A stretch of DNA of 64,000 bases from Nocardia nova (lineage in GTDB: Bacteria > Actinomycetota > Actinomycetes > Mycobacteriales > Mycobacteriaceae): positions 62,001 to 126,000 of the forward strand of contig NZ_PSZE01000011.1 in assembly GCF_002933465.1 (NCBI RefSeq), in the 5' to 3' direction. Below the pieces are notes generated by a model. The model had not been told where the DNA came from, did not search any database, and saw only the letters and a list, made by a program, of their open reading frames with translations. Of the stretch, positions 24,756 to 34,173 are shown piece by piece. Position 1 is the stretch's first letter. Every line of letters begins with the position of its first letter. Position numbers and translations under genes: made by a program.

Positions 24756-25829
24756 TCAGGCGATCAGTCCGCCGGTGAGCATCCGGTAGGAGTAGGTGAC
24801 CGCGATGACGGTGAGCGGTCCCACCACCAGCAGGCCGATGCCGCACAGCGCGGTGGCGACGATCGTCAGCGCGGCGACGGTCAGGGCCAGCAGCAGCGTC
24901 GGGACGAAATTCGAGACCACCAGTTGCACACTGGATTTGATCGCGCTGAACGGATCGAGGTCCTGGTCGATGACGTAGTGCAGCGAGAACATGCACAGAT
25001 AGCCCACGGCGAGTGCCGGCACGATGCACAGCACCGCGCCGACGCAGGCGGCCACGAAGACGAGCAGCGCGGTGATCAGCACGTTGCCGGCGTTGACGAA
25101 GCCGAAGAACGACGCGAAATCCGGTGGTGTGCCGTCGGTTTCGTACAGCGCGCCGCGGATCATCGCCGCCTGCAGCAGCCAGACCACGACCGCCGCGAGC
25201 AACCCGATCAGCATCACCGGCATCAGCGAGTTCATATGCGTGACGTTCACCACCACCGTCACCATCAAGTAGGCGACGAATCCGACGAGCGTGATCGCGA
25301 CCCAGGGAATCGGATTGGCGCGGAAGCGATCCCACGCGAAGCTGAGCGCCCGGCCGATATTGAGACCCGGCGCCGCGACGTAACCCGGTCCGCCGGGGTA
25401 TCCCGGCCGCGCGCCGTAACCGGGCGCGCCCTGCGGCGGCATGCCGGTATCCGGTGCGCCCCAGGTCGGATCGGTCGGCGGCGAGTAGGCACCCGGCGGG
25501 ACGCTGCCGGGCGGGCCGTAGGTGGGGCCGGGCTGCCCCTGCGCTCCGGGCGGCGGCGCCACCGGAGGTACCCCGCCCGGGGCGACCGGCGGCGGCTCGC
25601 CCGGCGCGCCGCCGTACTGTGGGGCGCCGTACTGCGGTGCCCCGGTGCCCTCGAACTGCGGATATCCCGTTGCTCCGGCCATTTCGGGCCGACCCGGCGT
25701 TGCGGGATGTTCGCCTGTTCCGGCGCCGGGTCGTGCGGGACCGGTGGGATGCTGCCCAGGCCGGCTCTCCGGTCGCCGTTCACCGCCTTCGTCGGTGTCG
25801 CGGGGTGCGGACTGCGGGGAGTCGGTCAT
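24756..25829 (-). CDS. Pro/Gly-rich membrane protein with multiple TM helices
   Basis: A 357-residue protein. Residues 1-150 are disordered, rich in Pro, Gly, Ala and Tyr with repeated GYP/QYG motifs. Residues ~155-357 carry about five TM helices (PIPWVAITLVGFVAYLMVTVVV; LMPVMLIGLLAAVVVWLLQA; VLITALLVFVAACVGAVLCIVPALAVGYL). The layout is that of actinobacterial membrane proteins with a DUF975-like integral domain. The start ATG 25829 has AAGG upstream; a long open frame beyond it runs through a palindrome and is rejected. The function is unknown. Confidence 0.75.
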   Translation of the reverse strand: MTDSPQSAPRDTDEGGERRPESRPGQHPTGPARPGAGTGEHPATPGRPEMAGATGYPQFEGTGAPQYGAPQYGGAPGEPPPVAPGGVPPVAPPPGAQGQPGPTYGPPGSVPPGAYSPPTDPTWGAPDTGMPPQGAPGYGARPGYPGGPGYVAAPGLNIGRALSFAWDRFRANPIPWVAITLVGFVAYLMVTVVVNVTHMNSLMPVMLIGLLAAVVVWLLQAAMIRGALYETDGTPPDFASFFGFVNAGNVLITALLVFVAACVGAVLCIVPALAVGYLCMFSLHYVIDQDLDPFSAIKSSVQLVVSNFVPTLLLALTVAALTIVATALCGIGLLVVGPLTVIAVTYSYRMLTGGLIA

Positions 25830-25919
25830 CGTCGGACCTTTCGAATCACCTGGGTTCTGGTGCGGCACACTGCAGTTGAGATTCCGACACAACCGGACAC
25901 GGCCGGGCGTGTCAAGCGA

Positions 25920-25953
25920 CGGGTCACGGTATCCGGCCGGATACCGTGACCCG
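25920..25953. repeat. Perfect 34-bp palindrome in a divergent promoter region
   Basis: Two 17-bp arms (25920-25936 and 25937-25953) are exact reverse complements with no spacer; the core is GGTATCCGGCCGGATACC. It lies 91 bp upstream of the minus-strand membrane-protein gene and 126 bp upstream of the plus-strand kinase-like gene. It could be an operator for a dimeric regulator of both genes, or a cruciform/hairpin. Confidence 0.7.
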
Positions 25954-26079
25954 GCCGACGATGAGCGTAATGAGCATCTCGGTCCGGTCGCAGCCGCTCG
26001 GCGGGGACACGCCGACGACGCGCGAAAGGTTGCCGAACCGCTCGCTGAAAGTGACCTGGAGCGAGTAACTTGGTTGGCG

Positions 26080-27249
26080 ATGACCGCACTATTGGCCGAA
26101 CGCGCCGCCGAAGTCGTGTCCGCGGCACAACAGTTGCTCACGAAGCGCATGGGTGCTGCGGTGAAGCTGAGCGATCCGATCGAACTCGGCGGCAGTGGCA
26201 GGACGACGGTGCTGCGCGTACGCGTGGCGGAGAACTCGTTCTCACTTCCCCGTACCCTGATCGTCAAGCAGGTCCGTGGCGCCGCGCAGGAGCGCCGGAT
26301 CGGCGGTTTGGCGCCCGGGGTCGCGAGTATCGATTCGGCGTTTCTGCGTGAGGCGGTGTCCTATCAGTTCACCACCGCGCTCAGCAGCGAGCACCGTCCC
26401 GGCGCCTACCTGCTGGCGCACAGCCTGCCGGATCGGCTGCTGATCCTCAGCGATTTGGGCGAGAACATGTCGCTCACCTCGGTGCTGCAAACCGGCGCCG
26501 AACCCGCTACCCGCAACGCCCAGATGGCGTTCGCGCAGGCACTGGGCCGCATGCACGCCGCAACGGTCGGCCGGGAGGCCGATTTCGTGGCGCTGCTGCG
26601 GCGGGTGGAGGTGGTGCACCGGGTCGACGGCATCGCCCAGCAGGCCGAGGCCGCGATCGGTGAGGTACCCGGAATGCTGGCCCGCGAGGTCGGCATCGAG
26701 GTGCCGGGCGAGATCGCGGAACGCATCGTGCGCGGCAATCGCCTCTTCTCCGCGGGCCGCTTCCGCGCGTTCAGCCCCTCCGACCTGTGCCCCGACAATG
26801 TGATCCTCAATGACGAGGGCGCTCGGTTCCTCGACTACGAATGGGGCGGTTTCCGCGACGCCACGCTCGACATCGCCTACGCGCTGGTGTCGTTTCCCGG
26901 CTGCCTCTGCGACTTCGAACTCTCCCGCGAGCGGGCGCATCAGATGGTCGAGGCCTGGCGCTCGGAGGTCGTGGGCGTGTGGCCGGCCCTCGCCGACGAC
27001 GATCTGCTCGCCGAACGCATCCTCGAGGCCCGGCTCATCTGGGTCTGGCTGACGACGTTCTGGTTCCTGCCCGCCGACCACACCCGCATCGCCGCGGCAC
27101 GCGAACACGGACTGTCGGTGCCGCGCTCGGCCGCGCTGATCAATCGCTGGGCGGCCCTCGCGGAGGACGCGCGCTGCACCGGCGACGACACGCTCGGCGA
27201 CTTCGCCGAGCATGTCTCCGCCACTCTCGAGGAACTCTGGGCGGAGTGA
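26080..27249 (+). CDS. Aminoglycoside phosphotransferase/choline kinase-like protein
   Basis: A 389-residue protein of the protein-kinase-like (APH) superfamily. The N-lobe has a beta hairpin (IELGGSGRTTVLRVRV) and a Lys strand (TLIVKQV). A GRMHAATVGRE helix precedes the catalytic loop variant FSPSDLCPDNVILNDEG, where FSPSDLCPDN replaces the usual H-x-D-x4-N; the metal-binding strand is FLDYEWGGFRD. The loop keeps Asp and Asn but has Ser where His is usual. The target is unknown. ATG 26080 has only a distant GGAG; the longer frame is not supported. Confidence 0.75.
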   Translation: MTALLAERAAEVVSAAQQLLTKRMGAAVKLSDPIELGGSGRTTVLRVRVAENSFSLPRTLIVKQVRGAAQERRIGGLAPGVASIDSAFLREAVSYQFTTALSSEHRPGAYLLAHSLPDRLLILSDLGENMSLTSVLQTGAEPATRNAQMAFAQALGRMHAATVGREADFVALLRRVEVVHRVDGIAQQAEAAIGEVPGMLAREVGIEVPGEIAERIVRGNRLFSAGRFRAFSPSDLCPDNVILNDEGARFLDYEWGGFRDATLDIAYALVSFPGCLCDFELSRERAHQMVEAWRSEVVGVWPALADDDLLAERILEARLIWVWLTTFWFLPADHTRIAAAREHGLSVPRSAALINRWAALAEDARCTGDDTLGDFAEHVSATLEELWAE

Positions 27250-27250
27250 G

Positions 27251-27480
27251 TCAGCGGGCCGGGCGCGGTCCGACGATCGAGGCTCGTTCCATGATCCGGG
27301 TCTGCGGCCAATAGCCGCTGGCGGCATAGTGTTGCTCGGCCCGGTTGTCCCAGAAGGCGACGGTGTCGGGTTCCCAGTGCGGCCTTACCTGGTGTTCGGG
27401 GTAGTCGGCCTGGCGGTAGATCCGGTCCAGCAAATCCCGGCTCGCCTCGTGCGTGCACGCCACTGGGTGGCCGACCGGCG
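27251..27480 (-). pseudogene. 3' remnant of a TauD/TfdA-type dioxygenase gene
   Basis: Read on the minus strand, the last ~75 codons carry HPVACTHEAS, DLLDRIYRQADYPEHQVR, the iron-site C-terminal motif VAFWDNRAEQHYA and the 2-oxoglutarate Arg region RIMERASIVG. These are the end of a TauD-family dioxygenase. A stretch expected after HPVACTHEA is missing, and upstream of ~27480 the frame loses all similarity. The N-terminal two thirds, including the HxD motif, are gone. A track-length 224-codon frame exists but is mostly out-of-frame sequence. Confidence 0.75.
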
Positions 27481-27736
27481 GATGCTGTGCTCGCATCGCC
27501 TTCTGCAGTTCCCGGTGATGGCCATGCTCATCGAGAATCTCCGGACGCAGATGGACAGCGACCGCGCTGCCGGACTGGCGGCGACACATCCGGCCGCGTT
27601 CGCCATGGGCTGGCAACTGCTCGAGCCGTTCCTGCGCAGCGCCGCGGGCCTGCGCGAGCTGACCGACGCCGAACTGCGCGCGTCGATCGAGGCGCAGGCC
27701 GCGCGGATTCTGCGTCCCGACCCCACCTCGCCCTGA
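27481..27736 (+). pseudogene. 3' remnant of a TetR-type regulator gene
   Basis: The last ~80 codons (LLQFPVMAMLIENLRTQM, then FAMGWQLLEPFLRSAAGLRELTDAELRASIEAQAARIL) look like the ligand-binding C-terminal helices of a TetR regulator. The N-terminal HTH is absent. Similarity begins at about 27500, right where the divergent tauD-like remnant stops, so one deletion probably removed the 5' halves of both genes. Confidence 0.55.
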
Positions 27737-27765
27737 ATGTCGGTGCTCATCGGTACCGTCGAGAC

Positions 27766-29109
27766 GTGAGCGAAGGGTTGTTCGAGGCGCCGGAAGTGGA
27801 GGAGTCGTCCGGCCTATCCAGCGCGCTACCGCCGGCGGGCCGGATGTCGCCGCTGGCGGTGCGCATGCGGCCGGCGAGCCTGGACGAAGTGGTCGGCCAG
27901 CAGCATCTGCTCGGGCCCGGATCACCGCTGCGCCGGCTGATCGAAGGATCGGGCGCGGCGTCGGTGCTGCTCTACGGCCCGCCCGGGACGGGCAAGACGA
28001 CGCTTGCCGCCCTCATCTCGACCGCCACCGGCCGTCGCTTCGAAGCGCTCTCGGCGTTGTCGGCGGGAGTGAAGGAAGTGCGGGCGGTCATCGAGCTGGC
28101 GCGGCGACGGCTGCTCGCGGGGGAGCAGACCGTGCTGTTCATCGACGAGGTGCACCGGTTCTCGAAAACCCAGCAGGACGCCCTGCTGGCCGCGGTGGAG
28201 AACCGGGTGGTGCTGCTGGTCGGTGCGACGACGGAGAACCCGTCCTTCTCGGTGGTGTCGCCGCTGCTGTCGCGTTCTCTGGTGCTGCAGTTGAAGTCGT
28301 TGTCGGACAACGATATTCGCACCGTGCTGCGTCGCGCGATCGATGACGAGCGAGGCTTGGGCGGGCAGTACACTGTCACCGAGGCGGCACTCGACCACAT
28401 CGTCCGCATCGCCGGCGGCGACGCGCGCCGATCGCTCACCGCCCTGGAGGCCTCGGCGGAATCGTCGCTCGACGGCACGGTGGACGTGGATCTGGTGGAA
28501 GCCAGTGTCGACGAAGCCGCGGTGCGCTACGACCGCGCCGGCGACCAGCATTACGACGTGATCAGCGCGTTCATCAAATCGCTGCGCGGGTCGGATGTCG
28601 ACGCGGCGCTGCACTACCTGGCCCGGATGATCAGCGCGGGCGAGGACCCGCGCTTCATCGCGCGGCGATTGATGATCCAGGCGTCCGAGGACGTCGGCAT
28701 GGCCGATCCCACCGCCCTGCAGACCGCGGTCGCCGCCGCGCAGGTGGTCCAGCTGGTCGGTATGCCGGAGGCGCAGCTGGCGCTGGCGCACGCCACCATC
28801 CACGTCGCCACCGCCCCCAAATCGGGTGCGGTGGCGGCGGCCATCGGCGCGGCCATGTCCGATATCGCGGCGGGCAAGGCCGGCGCGGTGCCGCCCCACC
28901 TGCGCGACGGGCATTACGCGGGCGCGGCGAAACTCGGCAACGCGCAGGGCTACAAATACCCGCACGACCACCCGGACGGGATCCTCGCGCAGCAGTACCC
29001 GCCCGACGAACTGGTCGGTGCCGATTACTACACCGCGACCGATCACGGCTACGAGCGCGAGATCGGGCCGCGGGTCACCAAGTTGCGCCGCATTGTGCGA
29101 GGTCGCTGA
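27766..29109 (+). CDS. rarA: Replication-associated recombination protein A (AAA ATPase)
   Basis: A 447-residue RarA/MgsA-type clamp-loader-like ATPase acting at stalled replication forks. It has RPASLDEVVGQQHLLGPGSPL, Walker A GPPGTGKTT, Walker B LFIDEVHRF, sensor 1 GATTENPSF, an Arg-finger region SPLLSRS and the C-terminal tetramer domain (RFIARRLMIQASEDVGMADP; YKYPHDHP). GTG 27766 gives the mycobacterial length; the longer open frame runs through the pseudogene scar and is rejected. It stands 63 bp before alaS, as in relatives. Confidence 0.93.
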   Translation: MSEGLFEAPEVEESSGLSSALPPAGRMSPLAVRMRPASLDEVVGQQHLLGPGSPLRRLIEGSGAASVLLYGPPGTGKTTLAALISTATGRRFEALSALSAGVKEVRAVIELARRRLLAGEQTVLFIDEVHRFSKTQQDALLAAVENRVVLLVGATTENPSFSVVSPLLSRSLVLQLKSLSDNDIRTVLRRAIDDERGLGGQYTVTEAALDHIVRIAGGDARRSLTALEASAESSLDGTVDVDLVEASVDEAAVRYDRAGDQHYDVISAFIKSLRGSDVDAALHYLARMISAGEDPRFIARRLMIQASEDVGMADPTALQTAVAAAQVVQLVGMPEAQLALAHATIHVATAPKSGAVAAAIGAAMSDIAAGKAGAVPPHLRDGHYAGAAKLGNAQGYKYPHDHPDGILAQQYPPDELVGADYYTATDHGYEREIGPRVTKLRRIVRGR

Positions 29110-29172
29110 GCCGCGGGCGCGCCGCACGACCGCTGAAAACCGGCTGGACCGCGCCCGGTAGGCTGGATATTC

Positions 29173-31839
29173 GTGCAGACCCACGAGATCCGACGGCGTT
29201 TCCTGGACCACTTCGTCCGTGCCGGCCACACCGAGGTACCGAGTGCCTCGCTGATCCTGCCGGACCCGAACCTGCTGTTCGTCAATGCGGGCATGGTGCA
29301 GTTCAAGCCGTATTTCCTGGGCCAGGAGGCGCCGCCGTTCTCGCGCGCGACCAGCGTGCAGAAGTGCGTGCGCACCGGCGATATCGAAGAGGTGGGCGTC
29401 ACCACCCGCCACAACACGTTCTTCCAGATGGCGGGCAACTTCTCCTTCGGTGACTACTTCAAGGAAGGCGCGATCACCTTCGCCTGGGAGCTGATCAGCA
29501 AATCCCAGGAGGACGGCGGATTCGGCTTCGACCCGGAGCGCATCTGGGTCACCGCCTACGAGAGTGACCCCGAGGCCGCCGAGATTTGGCATCGCGTCGC
29601 CGGAATTCCGACCGAGCGTATCCAGTTCCGCGACGGCAAGGACAACTACTGGGACATGGGCGTGCCCGGTCCCGGTGGGCCCTGCTCGGAGATCTACTAC
29701 GACCGCGGACCGGAATACGGCGCCGAGGGCGGTCCGGTCGCCGACGAGGATCGCTACCTCGAGATCTGGAATCTCGTGTTCATGCAGGACATCCGCGGCG
29801 AGCAGAGCCCCAAGCAGGGGTATCCGCCGGTCGGATCGCTGCCGAAGAAGAACATCGATACCGGGATGGGCGTCGAACGCGTGGCGATGCTGCTGCAGGG
29901 CGTGGACAACGTCTACGAAACCGATCTGCTGCGCCCCATCATCTCCAAGGCCGAGGAGCTGACCGGGAAGAGCTACGGCGTCGAACACGCCGACGACGTG
30001 CGCTTCCGGGTCATCGCCGACCACGCCCGCACCTCGGCGATGCTGATCGCCGACGGCGTCAATCCCGGCAACGACGGCCGCGGCTATGTGCTGCGCCGGC
30101 TGCTGCGCCGGATCGTGCGCTCGGCCCGGCTGCTGGGCGCCGAGAAGCCGGTGATCGGCGAATTCATGAAGGTCGTCAGCGATCTCATGTCGCCCTCGTA
30201 CCCGGAACTGGCCACCGATTTCACCCGCATCGAGACCGTCGCCGTCGGTGAGGAGACCGCCTTCCTCAAGACGCTGAGTACCGGGTCGAAGCTGTTCGAC
30301 GACGCGGTCGCCGAGGTGAAGGCCACCGGTGGGCGCACGATCGCGGGCAGTGAGGCGTTCACCCTGCACGACACCTACGGTTTCCCGATCGATCTGACCC
30401 TGGAGATGGCCGCCGAGGCCGGGCTCGAGGTCGACGAGTCGGGCTTCCGCGCGCTCATGGCCGAGCAGCGGCAGCGAGCCAAGGACGATGCGCAGGCGCG
30501 CAAGCACGCGCACGCCGATCTCTCGATCTACAAAGAGCTGGTCGACCGAGGCGCCACCGAATTCACCGGCTTCGACGAACTCGCGACCGAGGCACGGGTT
30601 CTCGCCCTCATCGCCGATGGTGTCCGGGTCCCCACCGCGACCGCCGGGCAGGATGTCGAGGTCATCCTCGATCGCAGTCCCCTCTATGCCGAATCCGGTG
30701 GCCAGATCGCCGACCGCGGCACCCTCACAGCGTCGGGTACGGAGTTGCGCGTCAACGACGTGCAGAAGATCGCCAAGAAGCTGTGGGTGCACAAGACCAC
30801 CGTCGAACGCGGTCAGATCACCGAGGGCGATGCCGTCCTCGCCCAGGTCGATCCGGCCTGGCGGCGCGGCGCCACCCAGGGGCACTCCGGCACGCATATG
30901 GTGCATGCGGCGCTGCGGCAGGTGCTGGGCCCCAACGCGGTTCAGGCCGGTTCGCTGAACAAGCCCGGATATCTGCGCTTCGATTTCAACTGGCAGGGCC
31001 AGCTCTCCGAGTCGCAGAAGGCCGATATCGAGGCCGTGTCCAACGATGCGGTGGGCTCGGACTTCCCGGTGAACACCTTCGTCACCGATCTGCCCAAGGC
31101 CAAGGCGATGGGCGCGCTGGCGCTGTTCGGCGAGAACTACGGGTCCGAGGTGCGCGTCGTCGAGATCGGTGGGCCGTTCTCGATGGAACTGTGCGGCGGT
31201 ACCCACGTCGAACACTCGTCGCAGATCGGGCCGATCACGCTGCTCGGTGAATCGTCGGTCGGTTCCGGCGTGCGCCGCGTGGAGGCCTTCGTCGGGCTGG
31301 ATTCCTACAAGTACCTGGCCAAGGAGCGAGCCTTGCTGGCCGGTGTGGCCGCCTCGCTGAAGGTGCCCTCCGAGGATGTGCCGGCCCGGGTCGAGCAACT
31401 GGTGGAGCGGTTGAAGGTCGCCGAGAAGGAACTCGAGCGCACCAAGGCCGCGGCCGTGCTCTCGCAGGCGGGCACCTACGTCGAGCAGGCGCAGCGGGTC
31501 GGCAAGGTGCTGCTGGTCGCGGCCGCTGCCCCCAAGGGCGTCGGCGCGGGCGATCTGCGGACCCTGGCCACCGATATCCGCGGCCGGTTCGGAAGCGAGC
31601 CGGCGGTGGTCGTTCTGCTCGGCAACGCCGACGGCAAGGTGCCGTTCGTGGTCGCGGTGAACAAGCCCGCCCAGGAGCTCGGCGTCAAGGCCGGTGAGCT
31701 GGTCGGCAGTTTCGGCCCGAGTATCGCGGGCCGCGGCGGCGGTAAGCCGGAGATGGCGCAGGGCGCCGGCTCCGATCCGTCCGGTATCGAGGCCGGCCTG
31801 GCCGGCGTGCGCGCACGGGTGGCCGAGATCGCCGCCTGA
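29173..31839 (+). CDS. alaS: Alanyl-tRNA synthetase
   Basis: An 888-residue class II synthetase. Catalytic core: EIRRRFLDHFVRAGHTEVPSASL, NTFFQMAGNFSFGDYFKE and DTGMGVERVAMLLQG. The editing domain has HSGTHMVHAALRQVLG and the zinc-ligand motif CGGTHVEHSSQIG. The C-terminal C-Ala/oligomerisation domain follows, ending in a Gly-rich FGPSIAGRGGGKPEMAQGAG. GTG 29173 is the family start. Its stop overlaps the ATG of ruvX by one base (TGATG). Confidence 0.97.
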   Translation: MQTHEIRRRFLDHFVRAGHTEVPSASLILPDPNLLFVNAGMVQFKPYFLGQEAPPFSRATSVQKCVRTGDIEEVGVTTRHNTFFQMAGNFSFGDYFKEGAITFAWELISKSQEDGGFGFDPERIWVTAYESDPEAAEIWHRVAGIPTERIQFRDGKDNYWDMGVPGPGGPCSEIYYDRGPEYGAEGGPVADEDRYLEIWNLVFMQDIRGEQSPKQGYPPVGSLPKKNIDTGMGVERVAMLLQGVDNVYETDLLRPIISKAEELTGKSYGVEHADDVRFRVIADHARTSAMLIADGVNPGNDGRGYVLRRLLRRIVRSARLLGAEKPVIGEFMKVVSDLMSPSYPELATDFTRIETVAVGEETAFLKTLSTGSKLFDDAVAEVKATGGRTIAGSEAFTLHDTYGFPIDLTLEMAAEAGLEVDESGFRALMAEQRQRAKDDAQARKHAHADLSIYKELVDRGATEFTGFDELATEARVLALIADGVRVPTATAGQDVEVILDRSPLYAESGGQIADRGTLTASGTELRVNDVQKIAKKLWVHKTTVERGQITEGDAVLAQVDPAWRRGATQGHSGTHMVHAALRQVLGPNAVQAGSLNKPGYLRFDFNWQGQLSESQKADIEAVSNDAVGSDFPVNTFVTDLPKAKAMGALALFGENYGSEVRVVEIGGPFSMELCGGTHVEHSSQIGPITLLGESSVGSGVRRVEAFVGLDSYKYLAKERALLAGVAASLKVPSEDVPARVEQLVERLKVAEKELERTKAAAVLSQAGTYVEQAQRVGKVLLVAAAAPKGVGAGDLRTLATDIRGRFGSEPAVVVLLGNADGKVPFVVAVNKPAQELGVKAGELVGSFGPSIAGRGGGKPEMAQGAGSDPSGIEAGLAGVRARVAEIAA

Positions 31840-32447
31840 TGGACCATTCCGAGAATTCGGAGCCTTCGGAACCGGAGCCGTCCCGATCGGGGGCGGCTTC
31901 GGAAGCCGGGGCCGCCCGGCCGGACGACATCCCGGCCGAACGCCCCGACGCGCGGACCGATCCCGGCCGCGGCCGGCGGATCGGCATCGACGTGGGGACC
32001 GTGCGCATCGGAGTCGCCGCGAGTGACCCAGACGGGATTCTGGCGACCCCGGTGGAGACGGTAGCGACCGTCAAGGGCGGAAAACGCGGTCCGGCAGCCG
32101 ATTTGCTCCGGGTAGCCGAGATTGTGCGGGAATACGAGGCAGTCGAGGTAATCGTCGGTCTACCACGCACATTGCGTGGGGACAGCGGCTCGTCAGCGCG
32201 GCTGGCCGCCCGGTTCGCGCGACGTTTGCGGGACGTGATTCCTGGTGTGCCGATACGACTTTCCGACGAACGTTTGACTACGGTGTCAGCTGCACGTGCA
32301 TTGCGGGACAGTGGAGTTCGCGCGCGCGGCCGGCGGCAGGTGATCGACCAGGCGGCTGCCGTGTCGATCCTGCAAGGGTGGTTGGACGAACGGAGTGCGG
32401 TGTTGAACTCGGCCGGTGCAGACGAGGCCAGGTGGTCGGATGAGTGA
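31839..32447 (+). CDS. ruvX: YqgF/RuvX Holliday-junction resolvase-like nuclease
   Basis: A 202-residue RNase H-fold protein. An acidic, Pro-rich extension of ~45 residues precedes the domain: GRRIGIDVGTVRIGVA (first catalytic Asp), VIVGLPRTLRGD, RLSDERLTTVSA and a C-terminal RQVIDQAAAVSILQGWLD. The family acts in pre-16S rRNA 5' maturation and has been described as a putative resolvase. It sits between alaS and mltG in the conserved actinobacterial order, with overlaps of 1 and 8 bp to its neighbours. Confidence 0.92.
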   Translation: MDHSENSEPSEPEPSRSGAASEAGAARPDDIPAERPDARTDPGRGRRIGIDVGTVRIGVAASDPDGILATPVETVATVKGGKRGPAADLLRVAEIVREYEAVEVIVGLPRTLRGDSGSSARLAARFARRLRDVIPGVPIRLSDERLTTVSAARALRDSGVRARGRRQVIDQAAAVSILQGWLDERSAVLNSAGADEARWSDE

Positions 32448-34173
32448 CCGCTGGTCCCGGGCCGGAGAACGCTCGCGCCGGCGCGCCGACGAGCAGCAGC
32501 GGCGCTACCGGCGTGGCGGTGCGCATCGCAGCGCCACCGACGAGTGGGACGACTACGAGGACGACGACACCGCCGTCATCCCGCGCTACGTCGACGAGGA
32601 CGAGCCGGTCGCGCACTACGCCGACACCGCCGATGGGTACGACGCTCGCTACGACCACGAGCTCGCCGACGCCGGATACGACGCGGATCCCGACTACGCC
32701 GACCCGGAGTACGCCGACGACTACACCGAACCGGGGTACGAGCGGACCGGTGGCAGCGGCCATCGGTATCGCCGCGACGAGTACGACTCCGAAACCGATA
32801 TCGAACCGATCGCCGACGACGAGCCGGAACCTGTGCCCGCGGCCGCCAGGCGCGGCGCCCGGGCGAGCGCGGCGTCGCTGCGGGAGGCGCAGCGGGGGAC
32901 CCGGCGCGGTTCCGGCGGCAAGTCCGCGGGTAGAGCGCAGGCTCGCGCCACGGGACGACCGGCCCGGGCGGGCTCGTCCGGTGGGCGCAGCCGCCGCACC
33001 CGCGTTGCCTCCCGCAAGGCGGCCGAGCGGCAGCGTCGCCGCCGGAATCTGCTAGTCCTGGGGTGCGTGTTCGTCGTCCTGTTCGTGGTGGCCGGTGGTT
33101 ACGCCGGATACAAATTCATCCGCTCCATGGGCGGACCCGAGGATTTCGACGGTCCGCCCGGCCCGCTGGCCGTGGTCCAGGTGCACACCGGTGACACCGC
33201 CGAACAGATCGCGCAGACCATGGTCGAGAAGGGTGTCGTCCGTAGCAGCGGGGCCTTTTACCAAGCGGCCGTGCGCAATTCGGGCATCACCTCGGTGCAG
33301 CCGGGCTATTACGCGGTGCCGACGCACAGCAAGGGCGCCGACGCGGTCGCGGCCCTGCTGAAGAAGACCTCCCGGGTGGGCAACGTGGTGGTCTCCGAAG
33401 GACGGCGGCTGCACGACTCCACGGATGTCAACACCGGCGCCCGCAACGAGGGCATCTACCGCAAGATCGCCGACGCCAGTTGCGTCGGAACCGGTGCGGA
33501 CAAGAAATGCGTCACCTACGAACAACTCGATGCCGCCGGGGCCACTGCCGACGCGACCGCGCTGGGCGTTCCGGCCTGGGCCGTCGACGCGGTGCGCAAG
33601 GTCCCCGATCGCACCCGCCAGCTGGAAGGGATGATCGCCGCGGGCACCTGGGATTTCGATCCTTCCGGCACGCCCGAGCAGATTCTGGCGCAGTTGGTGA
33701 GCGAGAGTGCCGCCGGCTACGAGACGACCGGACTGCTGCAGTCCGGGGCGACCAACAAACTGAATCCCTACCAGACGCTGATCGCGGCCTCACTGGTCGA
33801 ACGGGAAGCGCTGCCGCAGGACATGTCGAAGGTGGCCCGGGTGATCGTGAATCGGCTCGCGGTCGATCAGCCGCTGCAACTCGATTCCACGGTCAACTAC
33901 ACCCTCGACCGCACCGAGGTCGCCACCACGGATACCGACCGGGCCCGCAAGACTCCGTGGAACACCTACGCCATGCCGGGGCTGCCGGCCACGCCGATCT
34001 CCTCACCGTCGCTGGATGCCATGCGCGCGGTGGAGAATCCGGCGCCGGGACCGTGGTTGTACTTCGTCACCGTCGACAAGCAGGGCACCACCCTGTTCAC
34101 CGAGAGCTACAGCGAACATCTGCGCAATATCCAACGCGCCCAGCAGAGCGGAATTCTCGACAGTGGTCGATAA
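32440..34173 (+). CDS. mltG: Endolytic murein transglycosylase MltG
   Basis: A 577-residue membrane protein. A ~190-residue cytoplasmic region, acidic with DYE/DYAD repeats and then Arg-rich (RAGSSGGRSRRTRVASRK), precedes a single TM helix (LLVLGCVFVVLFVVAGGYAGY). The YceG/MltG domain outside has a LysM-like start (VQVHTGDTAEQIAQTMVEKGVV) and the catalytic Glu in LIAASLVEREALPQD, then RLAVDQPLQLDSTVNYTL and PWNTYAMPGLPATPISSPS. It cleaves nascent glycan strands during wall synthesis. ATG 32440 overlaps ruvX by 8 bp; the long cytoplasmic tail is common in actinobacteria. Confidence 0.93.
   Translation: MSDRWSRAGERSRRRADEQQRRYRRGGAHRSATDEWDDYEDDDTAVIPRYVDEDEPVAHYADTADGYDARYDHELADAGYDADPDYADPEYADDYTEPGYERTGGSGHRYRRDEYDSETDIEPIADDEPEPVPAAARRGARASAASLREAQRGTRRGSGGKSAGRAQARATGRPARAGSSGGRSRRTRVASRKAAERQRRRRNLLVLGCVFVVLFVVAGGYAGYKFIRSMGGPEDFDGPPGPLAVVQVHTGDTAEQIAQTMVEKGVVRSSGAFYQAAVRNSGITSVQPGYYAVPTHSKGADAVAALLKKTSRVGNVVVSEGRRLHDSTDVNTGARNEGIYRKIADASCVGTGADKKCVTYEQLDAAGATADATALGVPAWAVDAVRKVPDRTRQLEGMIAAGTWDFDPSGTPEQILAQLVSESAAGYETTGLLQSGATNKLNPYQTLIAASLVEREALPQDMSKVARVIVNRLAVDQPLQLDSTVNYTLDRTEVATTDTDRARKTPWNTYAMPGLPATPISSPSLDAMRAVENPAPGPWLYFVTVDKQGTTLFTESYSEHLRNIQRAQQSGILDSGR

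Noticed and set aside
27922..31398. 1158-codon open frame on the minus strand
   Set aside because: Lies antisense to rarA and alaS; low-complexity His/Arg/Gly/Val composition typical of shadow frames in high-GC DNA.
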